A stretch of DNA of 64,000 bases from Eucommia ulmoides (lineage: Eukaryota > Streptophyta > Magnoliopsida > Garryales > Eucommiaceae): the NCBI GenBank assembly GCA_016647705.1, contig CM028328.1, forward strand, positions 51,507,647 through 51,571,646, written 5' to 3'. A program made the translations under genes and the position numbers. Numbering within the stretch: the stretch's first letter is position 1; each line of letters starts with the position of its first letter. The notes under the pieces were generated by a model. The model was not told the DNA's origin. It saw only the letters and a program-made list of their open reading frames with translations, and ran no database searches. This document shows, one piece after another, positions 8,428-19,643 of the stretch.

Positions 8428-10827
8428 TTATGTACCGCAAGGCCTCCGACGGACGTTCCTCCGCCCTCGTCATTGTGCAACAGGAGGTTCCTCAGCCTCC
8501 TCATGAACTTGTGTAACTTGTCCGAAGTTCGTGAACGCCTGATGCATACTCCCCGGGATAGCGTCGACGTCGTCCTCGAACCACGGCACCGACGACACTT
8601 GTCTTTGCAATCTTGTGGGTTCGGCAAATGCCACCGGAGGAATGACGCCTGAAGTTGAAATAAATTCATCCATCTCCGGAGTGACGAATGACGATGACGG
8701 GTGTGTACTTAGCTGCGATGCGTAATGCGAATAAGGGTCATGCATCTAGTACACGTTGGATGGCCCAGCATCGTCACCCATGCCGTACGAACTAGATGAT
8801 ACGGCATGAGCGCCCATGCCGTACGTACTAGATGATCCGGCATAAGCGCCCATGCCGTACGATGTAGAAGGTTCGGCATCGCCCACACTACCTGGACGAT
8901 AGGCATCAGAAGTCCATAGCTGAGGAGAAGGCTGAGGAGCAGCCTGAGGAGATGAAGGAACGTCAGCTGCCACATGGCGTGGTACTCCTCGATACATCCT
9001 CCCAATGGTGCCATCATTGATGGCATGAGCCAGCTTGATACCCGATTCTGCAGTACCGGACCGTAGGGTTAGATCACTCAAGCGTATCAAGTTTGATACC
9101 TCCATATCCTACGAAACACATAAATTGGTTTAATTAATACATGAATAATAACAACATAATCTAACTCATATAACTAAACAGATGGTACTGTCAATGTGAT
9201 CATACATCTAATCCCAGTCGTCCTCCTATTGGTAGATACCCAAATTGAGGTTGGTACGCCGGGTTGACCAAAAATCTTCGTGTGATTCGCCAATACCAAT
9301 CTATGTATTCTTGGTCAACCCCTATCCCTTGCTCAAAATTGGCGACATCTGGTGCTTGCCGATTATTCCACGCAACTATATGTTCATGGTGATGGTCAGC
9401 CCAGTTTGCACGGAAGTATCCTCGCCGAGTAATTTTGTGCAAGTTCCTGTCCCACATTACCGGTTCAGGAACCCCTTGGCGATAACCAAACTGTCGTAGC
9501 ACGCGGAGGGGATACGTGTACTCGACAATCTCATAGCATATTAGGGACAACTTTGCCATCCAAATATCTTCTCCATCTTTAGTATATGGAGGCAAAGTCG
9601 GCAAGGTATAGGGCATCCAAATGACCTGTAAAATAAAATATAAACAAACAAATAAAAAAATTAAAATTTCGATATAAGTAAATAAATAACCTCGTCATTT
9701 TTCAAGCGATCTAACTGATCGCGATACACCACCAAAATATGCATCGGCAAATTATCCAAATTAAATTGAAGAGTCCACCTGTACACCAAAAATATAAATC
9801 ATAAGTTTAATATCCATAAATAAATATCTATTACATGATAAATGAAATTAAAAATAAAATACTAATTACTTACCAATAACCCCTCGGAGCAGCTGGGAAC
9901 TTCAAGTCGCCGCCGTAGTCGAGCTCTCCGAATGATATATTATAGTCGGGGAGAGGGACTACTTCAGGCCGAAGCCTTGGAAATCGCTCCCAAGCCCAAC
10001 ACTCCAACAAAAATAGGCACCCGACAATGTGTTTCGTGTTGGGCTTCGTCGCCTTACAGAGCTCGCGGTAGAGGATCGCTAGGGTCGCACTGCCCCAGCT
10101 ATACTTGACGAAAGGTGTCAAGTCACACAGCAGTAGGAGGTAGGCTAACTTAACTCTGTTGTGTGATTTATCAGAAAACAACATCTCACCAAGCATAAGC
10201 AAGCAATATGCACGTGCGTAGCAATGCATAACCTCCTCGTCGGCCTCGTCAGGAACTATAGCAAAGGTATCCCGTAACCACTTCAGCGTCAAAGACCCAT
10301 TCCTAATCTTATCCACTGGTGGTTGCACTCCGAGTAGCTCACCGCAGAGTCTCTGCCAGACGGTATCCTCATGTGAGTCATCATTCTGGATAACTGGCAA
10401 CCCATGCACGGGTAACCCCAATAAGACGGTCACGTCCTGCAATGTGACAGTCATCTCCCCGACAGGTAGATGGAAAGTGTGCGTCTCCGGACGCCATCTC
10501 TCTACCAACGCGGTTATGAGGGCCCTATCTAACCGCTTCGGCCACAACCTAAATGGGCCGTACAAACCGACTGATTATATTAACTGTATAACTCTAGGGG
10601 GGACATTTTCTCTCCATTCCCCTACATCGTGTCCAACACAGTCAAAAGTATTGATATCCTGAAACATTTAATAAGACATAATAAATAACATTAAAAAATT
10701 AAAAAACTTAAATAAAAAAAAAAACAAATGCAATAACCTAAATGTTTACCTGCGCTAACCAAACTAGTTCGGACCTGTGCTGTCCCTGTTGGTGTAGAAC
10801 TGAAGTATCTTCAGGCCCAGGATGCAT
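8428..10827 (-). pseudogene. Plant mobile domain (PMD, MAIN/MAIL-like) gene carried by the MULE
   Basis: Five exons with clean GT/AG borders on the minus strand: 10827-10750, 10658-9874, 9778-9691, 9625-9206 and 9108-8428. Together they give a frame of 684 codons. The start (MHPGPEDTSVLHQQ, then HRSELVW) and 'LGLPVHGLPV', 'ARAYCLLMLGEMLF', 'YSWGSATLAILYREL', 'CWAWERFPRLRP' and 'VYRDQLDRLKNDE' are typical of the PMD family (Arabidopsis MAIN and MAIL proteins, and PMD proteins of transposons). The tail is low-complexity with YGMG repeats and a basic Arg-rich end. Three in-frame stops interrupt it: TAA 10575-10577, TAG 8746-8748 and TGA 8470-8472, each one C-to-T step from CAA, CAG or CGA. No frameshift is seen and all splice sites look usable. 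An acceptor (TTTCAG, 10832-10830) lies two bases before the ATG, matching a leader exon in the right inverted repeat. Known PMD proteins are nuclear and act in transposon silencing and genome stability; the role here is inference. Confidence 0.85.
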
Positions 10828-10866
10828 AGCTGAAATTTTTTCCCACAACACTCGTGGTAAATTTGT

Positions 10867-11064
10867 TAGTACGAAATTAAAATTTAATCATATTTATAAA
10901 CAAAATATAAGATTCATTATAAAGAAATGTGCGCGACAAGTGCATAAAATTTATAATACATAAAAGTTGACATAACAAAAAAATAAAGTAGCATAAACAT
11001 TCATTACAATAAACCGACAAGATCAATTGGGTGCAAGGCAGGGTCGGGATGGACATTTTCGCCT
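10867..11064 (-). repeat. Inverted copy of the transposase 3' end inside the PMD leader intron
   Basis: Reverse complement of 7557-7754, including codons for the CCHC-knuckle end and the stop region. Its outer border coincides with the inner border of the right terminal inverted repeat, which suggests that the right arm and this fragment arrived together from a second, inverted copy of the element. Confidence 0.85.
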
Positions 11065-13871
11065 ATCAAAATTTAATAACTAAATTAACAAATTAAACAA
11101 ATAATAGGTATTTTAATTTTATATTTTTCTAATTGTCAAATTTTCAGGGGCCAAAGTGTATATTTTTAATTAAATAGCTAAATTAGAAAATTAAACTAAC
11201 AAAAAATATAATATGTTGATTTATATTTTCCTACACATGTGAAAGGGGCGAAAGTGTAATTTTTAATTTAACAACTAAATTAAACAAATAATAGGTATTT
11301 TAATTTTATATTTTTCTAATTATCAAAATTTAAGGGGCCAAAGTGTATATTTTTAATTAAATAGCTAAATTAAAAAATTAAACTAACTAAAAGTGTAATT
11401 TTTAATTTAACAACTAAATTAACAAATTAAATAAATACATTTTAAATTAAATAACAAAATTCAAAAATGAAACTAACTAACAATTTATTTTAAAATAATA
11501 GGCTGAAAATTTTATATTTTTGTAATTGAAAAAATTTCAGGGGCCAAAGTGTATATTTTTCTACACATGTGAAAGGGACGAAAGTGTAATTTTTAATTTA
11601 ACAACTAAATTAGAAAATTAAATAAATACATTTTAAATTAAATAACGAAATTAAAAAATGAAATTAACTAATAATTTATTTTAAAACAATAGGTTGATAT
11701 TTAATATTTTTCTAATTGAAAAAATTTCAAGGGCCAAAGTGTATATTTTCGTACACATGTGAAAGGGGCGAAAGTGTAATTTTTAATTTAACAACTAAAT
11801 TAACAAATTAAATAAATACATTTTAAATTAAATAACGAAATTAAAAAATGAAACTAACTAACAATTTATTTTAAAACAATAGGTTGAATATTTAATATTT
11901 TTCTAATTGAAAAAATTTCAAGGGCCAAAGTGTATATTTTCCTACACATGTGAAAGGAGCGAAAGTGTAATTTTTAATTTAACAACTAAATTAAACAAAT
12001 AATAGGTATTTTAATTTTATATTTTTCTAATTATCAAAATTTAAGGGGTCAAAGTGTATATTTTTAATTAAATAGCTAAATTACAAAATTAAACTAACTA
12101 AAAATGTAATATGTTGATTTATATTTTCGTACACATGTGAACGGGGCGAAAGTGTAATTTTTAATTTAACAACTAAATTAACAAATTAAATAAATACATT
12201 TTAAATTAAATAACGAAATTAAAAAATGAAACTAACTAATAATTTATTTTAAAACAATAGGTTGAATATTTAATATTTTTCTAATTTGAAAAAATTTCAA
12301 GGCCCAAAGTGTATATTTTCCTACACATGTAAACGGGGCGAAAGTGTAATTTTTAATTTAACAACTAAATTAAACAAATAATAGGTATTTTAATTTTATA
12401 TTTTTCTAATTATCAAAATTTAAGGGGCCAAAGTGTATATTTTTAATTAAATAGCTAAATTAAAAAATTAAACTAACTAAAAATGTAATATGTTGATTTA
12501 TATTTTCCTACACATGTGAACGGGGCGAAAGTGTAATTTTTAATTTAACAACTAAATTAACAAATTAAATAAATACATTTTAAATTAAATAACGAAATTA
12601 AAAAATGAAACTAACTAATAATTTATTTTAAAACAATAGGTTGATATTTAATATTTTTCTAATTGAAAAAATTTCAAGGGCCAAAGTGCATATTTTCGTA
12701 CACATGTGAAAGGGGCGAAAGTGTAATTTTTAATTTAACAACTAAATTAACAAATTAAATAAATACATTTTAAATTAAATAACGAAATTAAAAAATGAAA
12801 CTAACTAACAATTTATTTTAAAACAATAGGTTGAATATTTAATATTTTTCTAATTGAAAAAATTTCAAGGGCCAAAGTGTATATTTTCCTACACATGTGA
12901 AAGGGGCGAAAGTGTAATTTTTAATTTAACAACTAAATTAAACAAATAATAGGTATTTTAATTTTATATTTTTCTAATTATCAAAATTTAAGGGGCCAAA
13001 GTGTATATTTTTAATTAAATAGCTAAATTAAAAAATTAAACTAACTAAAAATGTAATATGTTGATTTATATTTTCCTACACATGTGAACGGGGCGAAAGT
13101 GTAATTTTTAATTTAACAACTAAATTAACAAATTAAACAAAATAATAGGTATTTTAATTTTATATTTTTCTAATTATCAAAATTTCAGGGGCCAAAGTGT
13201 ATTTTTAATAAAATAGCTAAATTAGAAAATTAAACTAACTAAAAATGTAATATGTTGATTTATATTTTCGTACACATGGGGCGAAAGTGTAATTTTTAAT
13301 TTAACAACTAAATTAACAAATTAAATGAATACATTTTAAATTAAATAACAAAATTCAAAAATGAAACTAACTAACAATTTATTTTAAAATAATAGGTTGA
13401 AAATTTTATATTTTTGTAATTGAAAAAATTTCAGGGGCCAAAGTGTATATTTTTCTACACATGTGAAAGGAGACAAAGTGTAATTTTTAATTTAACAACT
13501 AAATTAACAAATTAAACTAACCAACTAATTAAACAACTAAATCAACAAATTAAATTAACAAAACAAACAAACTAACTAATAATTTATTTTAAAATAATAT
13601 ATTAAAAATTTATATTTTTCTAGTTGTTAAACTTTTAGGGGTCAAAGTACATATTTTTTTTAATTAAATAGCTAGAGTAAAAAATTAAACTAACTAACTA
13701 ACATTTTTTTTTAAATAATATATTATTTTATATTTTCTTAAACATATGAAAATGGTCAAAGTATAATTTTTACTTCAACAATTAAATTAACCAACTAACT
13801 AACAAATAAAGGTAAAAAGTATACTAATTAAATTAACAAATAAATTAAAAAAACGTTAAAAATATACTAAC

Positions 13872-14005
13872 CTGTGAATAGAGGAGTAGAAGTCTGAATA
13901 GAAGAAGTGTAATTAGAACAAAAAATATCAAAATGAAGAACAAATGAGAGAAGGAGGAAATGAAGAAATGTGAATTTTAATGAAATCCGGCAAGTGATAT
14001 TTATA
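13872..14005 (-). promoter_or_regulatory. Predicted promoter and 5' leader exon of the PMD gene
   Basis: On the minus strand, TATAAATA (14005-13998) is followed by a leader nearly identical to that in the left repeat, ending CACAG/GTTAGTAT (exon end 13872, intron from 13871). The acceptor before the PMD start (10830) would give a leader intron of 3042 bases, close to the 3075 bases predicted for the transposase side. Inferred from sequence only. Confidence 0.6.
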
Positions 14006-14090
14006 GGCGAAGTTGTGCACATATACCGAGATTTCAAAAATTTAAAAATTCAAATTCAAAAGGGAGGGGGGAAAGGGAGGGGGGGGGAAA

Positions 14091-14372
14091 GAAGGCAGCC
14101 TAAAGGCTGCCTTCTTTGCAGCTTTGGCCGGTCAAACGACCGGCCAAAGCAAATGGCGACCAACCGTGGGAACGACTGGTCGCGGTTTGTTGATCCCGCC
14201 CTTCACAAGGGCGGGATCATATTTTTAAAAAAAAAAAAAATTTCATTTGATCCCGCCCTTGTGAAGGGCGGGATCAAATTAAATTAATTTTTTTTGATCC
14301 CGCTGTTCACAAGCGCGGGATAAAAAAAAAAAAAAAAAAAAAATTCGATTTCGCCCTTCACAAGGGCGAAAT
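14091..14372. repeat. Cluster of seven hairpins in the right inverted repeat
   Basis: Mirror image of the left cluster: 14091-14114 (AGGCAGCC type), 14121-14150 (GCTTTGGCCGGTC type), about 14151-14190 (ACCA/TGGT type, arms now mismatched), 14190-14219, 14247-14277 and 14295-14322 (GATCCCGC type) and 14349-14372 (TTCGCCC type). The left cluster has one more GATCCCGC unit (1228-1258). Confidence 0.88.
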
Positions 14373-14454
14373 GCATTACTAAGGTAAATAAGTTAAAAAC
14401 TATTCTCTTTCAGTAATTTTTTTTTTTTTTTAATATTTAATTGGTAAACAACTC

Positions 14455-14464
14455 TATGTTTAGA
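14455..14464. repeat. Target-site duplication of the MULE, right copy
   Basis: TATGTTTAGA, identical to 1034-1043, directly outside the right end of the MULE. Confidence 0.9.
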
Positions 14465-15571
14465 TTATCTTCAAATGGGTTTGCGCCCATTTTTTTTTTT
14501 CAAACCATATTAATGCTAACATGGGTTGTTTTTATTGTCTTGTATTTTGGTATTATTTTATTTTAATCCCTTACTTTGAAAATTTAGGCATTTCTTCCAT
14601 TTACTCTTTACTAAAAGGAAGAACTCATTTTTTTTACTCTAAAAAATAAAAATAAAATCAATAAATACTTTATAAAATTTTAATTATAATGTAATATTTT
14701 AATGAGATAAATAGGATAAACCAAGATTTTCTGTCTTACTCTTCTCTCTATTTTTATTTTTTTAATAAAGACAAAATAGAATAAAAATTAAAATAAAATT
14801 CTGTTTGACAATTTAGGGTTTAGGGTTAGGCTAAAGCATTGAATTGTAGGCCTACCATTTTCAGGGTCGTACAAGGGTCTAAGTTTTTATTCTTATGTGT
14901 AGAGCCAATCCAGTTCGATCATTTATACATAGAAAACCGAATAATAGATACTATATAATTTTTGGTTAGATGATCTCTAACTAATAGGATGCACGTATTT
15001 TGGCATCAGAGATATTTAATTTATAGGAATGGTTGATTATGTTTTTTTAATAAAACCAGTGTATTTTGGTTTGAAAGTGATTATTTTTTAATCTATTTTA
15101 AAAAAGTTATAGACTCAGACTTCAGCCTTATTTTTTTAGAGCGGGAAGGTTTGGGTTGGAAAGTAACGCCTAAAGACCGGGCTGGGTTTAGCTGGGACCT
15201 TTGAAAATCCTGTAATTTATTTTATAAAGTCCAAATCGAACCGCTTCATGAATAATCCTAGCGTTATGACCTCAAATTATACATTATGTCCTTAAATTAT
15301 AGGTCTTACTTTGGTTTAATTGCAGTTTTGGTTAAAAAATATTGCTTGCGAAAATTAATATGAAATTTTTAGTGACATAATTACTTTTAAAAGTATTTGA
15401 ATTTGTTGCTTAAAAGTATTGTTTGTGAAAATTTGTAGAATTTTTACAAGGGTTAATAGCACTTTACCCCCTGTGATTTGACCGATTTGCACTTTTAAGG
15501 AACAAATTCAAATACTTTTAACCATTTTTACAATATTATCTAGAGTGCTTCTAAATATATTTTTAAATGTA
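14465..15571. other. Intergenic or unclassified repeat, no gene seen
   Basis: AT-rich, no coding frame. A pair of plant telomere-type TTTAGGG units occurs near 14816-14830 but is too short to mean more than chance or a telobox. The stretch near 15450-15500 ('aatagcactttaccccctg') resembles text common in plant repeats but I cannot assign it. Confidence 0.5.
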
Positions 15572-17072
15572 ATATCCTAAAATAGCTTGTATGATTTTTA
15601 TGCAAAATAATTTTAATTTAAGCGTGTCAATGAAAATGATATGAATACAATAATAAATTAGGGAATTACATGAATTAATATAATTATATGTGGCAAAGAT
15701 TTAATATCTAGTATGTATAAGTGGATTATATGAAAAGTGTAAATGGTGTACGTGTAGTATACTAAATGATGAAAAGTGACGTGAATTATGGAATCTAGAA
15801 TAACCTATATGTAACAAAACATGAGACGTGTAAGTGGTGAAAATGTCCTAAGTATGTCGTCTAAATGATATAAAAAAGTGATATGCTAGATGTAGTAAGA
15901 TGTTACGTGGCTTACTACGTAGATGTGAGGAATGCTTAATTTGCTCAATTAATTCAAAGAAATCTCAATTTGAAATTCTCTCAAATTCTATAGAGATGAG
16001 AATTAAGGAAATGTTGTGGAAACAAGTTTGTCAGAATTAATCCTTCCAAAACTTAGACGGCATCCCACAAAAAGGTTTACCGAGGGAAAAGATTTCCTAA
16101 AACCGATTGTTTTTAAATTCCACTCCATTTGGAGAATTGAATTGATGGCATGAAAAATCTCTCCCTCGATTTAATGAATCGTTGAATTCATCTTAAGGTT
16201 TGTAAGAATTAATTCTTACAAACTATTTTTTTTTTAGGTTTTTATAAAAAATGAGAACTTAAAAAAACAAAAACAAAAATAAGGGATTAAATATCATTCA
16301 CCTAACACTTGAGGATTAAGCTTAAGCATGAAGAAACCTATCTCGGCGTTTTTATCAGATCATCGGACTATTTATTTTTAATTTTTTTATATGAATTGCA
16401 ACAAACTAAAGGAGGATACAGGAAAAAAATTGCGAGATAAAAGTGTCATCATCTAACTTTCGGAGGTTCAACTTGAGAATGGGAAACCTCGTTTTGGCGT
16501 GTTCATCGAGTCGTCAGACAATTACAACAGAAATAAATTTGCAGGAATTTAAATTGTGAGGAAAAAAAAAAGAATCATGAAGAAAATAAAAAAATTAGAA
16601 AACATAACTGCTTTAGTCTAGATTCCTGATGCTCGAGTTTTCCCTCTCTCGCAGACGGCTTCCCGACTGGGCTTTCGCTGAGAATTGTTCTCTAAGAGAG
16701 TTTTTCTTTGAAATTTTGAGCGAATAAATTAAGAGGAGGAGAGTCCTATTTATAGGGAATAATGAGGAATGAAAAAACTTTATAAACCCTAGGAAATCGT
16801 AGACGACCGCCTAAAACCTAATCCAAATTCGGCAGGGAGAAAGCGAAATTTGAACAAACGGAAAAAGAAGAAGAAGAATTTTTTAGAATCAAGGCGTTTG
16901 TTAATACACGCCCCTACGCCACCTTCACAGAAACTGCTGCGTGGTAGCTGTCTGGGCGTGATAGGTGTCACGCGACAATGATTTTTTATATATATAGATT
17001 TTTTTTTCTTTTTTTTTGGCTTACAAAAGGCGGGCCCCTTCCCAACCTTTTCTCTCTTGCGCGCGCAACTCT

Positions 17073-17109
<37 letters not shown>

Positions 17110-17321
17110 CACCTTTCTCTCTTTTTCTTCTCCTCTCTGATTTACTTTCACTCTCTCTCTTTTTCTCTTTTTCGTTTTTTTTTTCTATTTAGTTTATTCT
17201 TTTTCCTATTTTTCTGCTTTTTCGATTTTTTTTTTCTATTTCTAAAAATAACATAAAAATAAAAATAAATTATAAAAATTAAATTAAAATTTAGTGGGAT
17301 GGTCAAAATGTTGTGTTTACA
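15572..17321 (-). repeat. Probable 3' LTR region of the outer Tat/Ogre-like element
   Basis: On the minus strand a purine tract ('ggcaaagagggacagt') is followed at 17321 by TGTAAACACAAC, matching the polypurine-tract/LTR junction seen in Tat/Ogre-type gypsy elements. A TATA-like CTATAAATAGG lies near 16756-16745 (minus), as expected for an LTR promoter. The far (left) end is not certain; 15572 (TGTAATATCC on +) is one candidate and may be a different element. A (TC)n microsatellite at about 17078-17106 lies inside. Confidence 0.5.
16197..16224. repeat. Perfect palindrome of 26 bases
   Basis: GTTTGTAAGAATT followed at once by its reverse complement, no loop. It lies in the putative LTR of the outer Tat-like element. 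Function unknown; it may mark an insertion border. Confidence 0.75.
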
Positions 17322-19218
17322 ACTGTCCCTCTTTGCCATGCAAATTTCACTTGCTTGACAAAGATAGAACACAACAAACTCACGATGAATAAGTGTCTAT
17401 TTAGAGGATCATTTATAATAATGAAAAAATGACTCACGAAAATATTCATGACAAACAATTATTCGTTTAGAGTAATGAAAAATAACTCATGACGAACAAG
17501 TGGTTGTTTAGAGAATCATTTAGAGTGATGTAAAATGGCTAATGACGATACTCATGACAAACACATGTTCGTTTAGAGGATTGTTTAGGATAACGAAAAA
17601 TAACTCATGACGAACAAGTGTTTGTTTAGAGTGATAGAAAAACACTTACGATGATACTCATAATGAACATATGTTCATTTAGAGGATCATTTAGGATAAT
17701 GAAAAATGACTTATGATGAACAAATGTCTGTTTAGAGGATCGTTTAGAGTCATAAAAAATCATATTCATGACGAATAAATGTCTGTTTAGAGGATCGTTT
17801 ATAGTAATAAAAAATGACTCATGACGAGAGTCATAAAGAACAAGTGTTTGTTTAGAGGATCGTTTAGAGTAATGGTGAAGATGAGATTCATGCCTTATAC
17901 CCTCGGCTGGGGGGAGAAAGAAAGACAAGAAGTATTAAATTTGCCCTAGCCTATGGCGGGGGCGAGTGTGATATAACCAAGTATCAAATACAGTTTAGCC
18001 TGCGACTAAGGTCGACAAGCCCAAATCCTCTAGATCTAAGATAATCGAGAACCATATAATGTACCCCAGCCTATGGTTGGGGCAAAAATAAGAGATCAAA
18101 GATATAAATTGTGCCCCATCCTACGACTGAGGTTAACTTTCAAATGACCGACCTTAACAGGTTGCCTACGTACCTTAGCATTATGCCGAGAATCAGGTTT
18201 AACGTATTTCACTGGATGCCCTTTTAAAGGCAAAACAAATATATGGATGCTCATTTAGAGCATTTGAATTTTGCAATGAGAGTTTCCGATTTGAGCTGGC
18301 AAGAAGGTGAGAGGACCTGGTAATAAATAAATCCATACTTTTGGTTTTTTTGAGATCCCCACAAGTGGAAAAGATAACACTTCGAAAACAAAATTTTAGT
18401 ATGAGGAAAAATAGGTCATCTTTGATGACTTGCAATCTCATTCCCCCCATTTCAGCTCTAACCGCTCGGCTGATAGGGCTTGGATTGAAGTGATATCGAG
18501 AGATTCAATTCTAGAAGCGCACCATGTAGTGGTCGTTTTCCTAGGCTATTGGCGAGGTTCGGCATTAAACAATATCTCCATCAACTTATACCATCTTCTT
18601 AAGTCTGTTGATTCTCATTCCCTTATTTCCGCTAAGCGCCTTTAGTATTCGAGGATCATATACTTTTGCTTGCTTCGTATTTCTTAGATCTTACAAAACT
18701 GGTTTAACCAAAATATGAAAAAATGTATAAAACTATATTAATACAAGTACCTTTGTCATCAAATATGATTGCTGCGAGATTCAAAGCTTGATTGTCTGAT
18801 AAGTATGATTTTAAAGAAAATCCGAGCTATACGCGATGTTCTTCTTTTTCCACAGATTCAAACTCCTTTAAGTCCATCAAGTTTCAAACATGAAAATCTT
18901 TGAGGTAATTGAAAATTAGCCTTACTAGTATTCCGCGAAAAGGGAATCCTGGGCGATCTACCTATATTTTTTTCCCACTTTTTTGCACCAACGTTTTTCA
19001 CATGGTCGGTGGTTTTGCATCTTGCTATTGTCCCTACATTCTTTTCATGGCACTCTTTCGAGTTTTCACCACGTTCGGGCCGTACTTATTTTACTTCCTC
19101 TTTTGCCCTTGTCGTTTAGAGACTCAGAGTCCATAATTTTTTTTAATTTTATTTTTTATTTTTTTAGAAGGCAAATAGTCACACTTGAAACAACTTACTT
19201 GAGAAGCAAATAACTTTA
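17322..19218 (-). other. 3' untranslated region of the outer Tat/Ogre-like element
   Basis: Between the pol stop (about 19219 on minus) and the polypurine tract. It holds the tandem repeats at 17375-17890 and, near 18120-18210, the phrase 'ggttgcctacgtacctt' that recurs (in the other orientation) in the non-coding parts of the element at 42337-63358. No gene is seen. Confidence 0.6.
17375..17890. repeat. Minisatellite, about nine degenerate units of 40-66 bp
   Basis: Units share 'actcatgacgaacaagtg', 'tgtttagaggatcgttta' and 'gtaatgaaaaa'. Short tandem arrays in the 3' untranslated region are a known trait of Tat/Ogre elements, which supports the assignment of the surrounding sequence. Confidence 0.8.
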
Positions 19219-19305
19219 TTAGGCAAAATATTTCTTTACGTAATTTGAGTTTAGAGGCTCAGGAAATATATCACCATCCATTTCCTTGAGAATCAGCACT
19301 CCACC
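19219..19305 (-). pseudogene. Last codons of Tat/Ogre-like pol
   Basis: Minus-strand reading contains 'VLILKEMDGDIFPEPLNS' and 'YVKKYFA' before a stop, the usual C-terminal end of Tat/Ogre-type polyproteins. The rest of this pol lies beyond 40346, displaced by the insertion of an LTR. Fossil. Confidence 0.75.
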
Positions 19306-19643
19306 TGTAAGGCCCATTTTTACATTGCACACATTTTAGAACATTTAAAAAATAATTGGTCTATTGTGTCATTTAAAGTTCACTTTAAAATTTTTTAGAG
19401 GTCATTATGGTATTTAAAATTTAGTTTCAAGAAATTTGGGGATTAATAAGTTAATTTGACTTTAAAAAATAAATAAATTAAGGGGTATTGTTATTTTGAA
19501 ATGTTAATTTTAATTTTTAGGTTTAAATGATATTCTAAAGATTCAAATGAGAGTTATGTAATTCAAAGTGGACATTAATCATTAGATATCAATAAATAAG
19601 ACTTGTAAAGTAAAACAAATTATATGGCCATTGTAAATAAAGC
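19306..19643 (-). repeat. Chromovirus-like LTR, 3' part
   Basis: On the minus strand this ends GGGCCTTACA at 19306, typical of chromovirus LTR ends, and resembles 55160-55452 on the + strand. The rest of the same LTR is at 39029-40345, beyond the Athila insertion. It appears to be a solo LTR lying inside the end of the Tat-like pol, because pol sequence resumes directly on both sides. Confidence 0.65.

Larger units (their letters stand above)
1044..14454. mobile_element. Mutator-like element (MULE), structurally complete, two-gene
   Basis: This 13.4 kb element is bounded by inverted ends GAGTTGTTTACC / GGTAAACAACTC and a perfect 10-bp target-site duplication. It has long terminal inverted repeats (1044 to about 4360, and about 11066-14454), a MULE transposase gene on the + strand, an unassigned small frame, and a spliced plant mobile domain gene on the - strand. 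The two terminal repeats look well over 90% alike by eye, so the insertion should be younger than the retroelement nest to its right. Long inverted repeats with internal promoters are known for MuDR of maize; the arrays and hairpins seen here go beyond that. The element is close to whole but both genes carry in-frame stops, so it is probably no longer autonomous unless read-through occurs. Confidence 0.9.
11066..14454 (-). repeat. Right long terminal inverted repeat of the MULE
   Basis: Mirror image of the left repeat, about 3.4 kb. Its ~190-bp array (about 11225-13480) has CACATGTG-type palindromes near 11235, 11565, 11755, 11945, 12132, 12325, 12509, 12700, 12893, 13080, 13274 and 13456. 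One spacing is about 330 bases, so module number or order differs slightly from the left. The hairpin cluster is at 14091-14372. Confidence 0.85.

Noticed and set aside
1044-14454. CACTA or Helitron assignment of the 13.4 kb element
   Set aside because: Ends are not CACTA, there is a 10-bp duplication rather than 3 bp or none, and the transposase has MULE and SWIM motifs.
14816-14830. Telomere-type repeat TTTAGGG
   Set aside because: Only about two units plus a partial one; too short for an interstitial telomere and common by chance or as a telobox.
16789-17372. Arg/Glu-rich and Ser/Leu/Phe-rich open frames on both strands
   Set aside because: They are low-complexity readings of a (TC)n microsatellite and poly-pyrimidine tracts within an LTR region.
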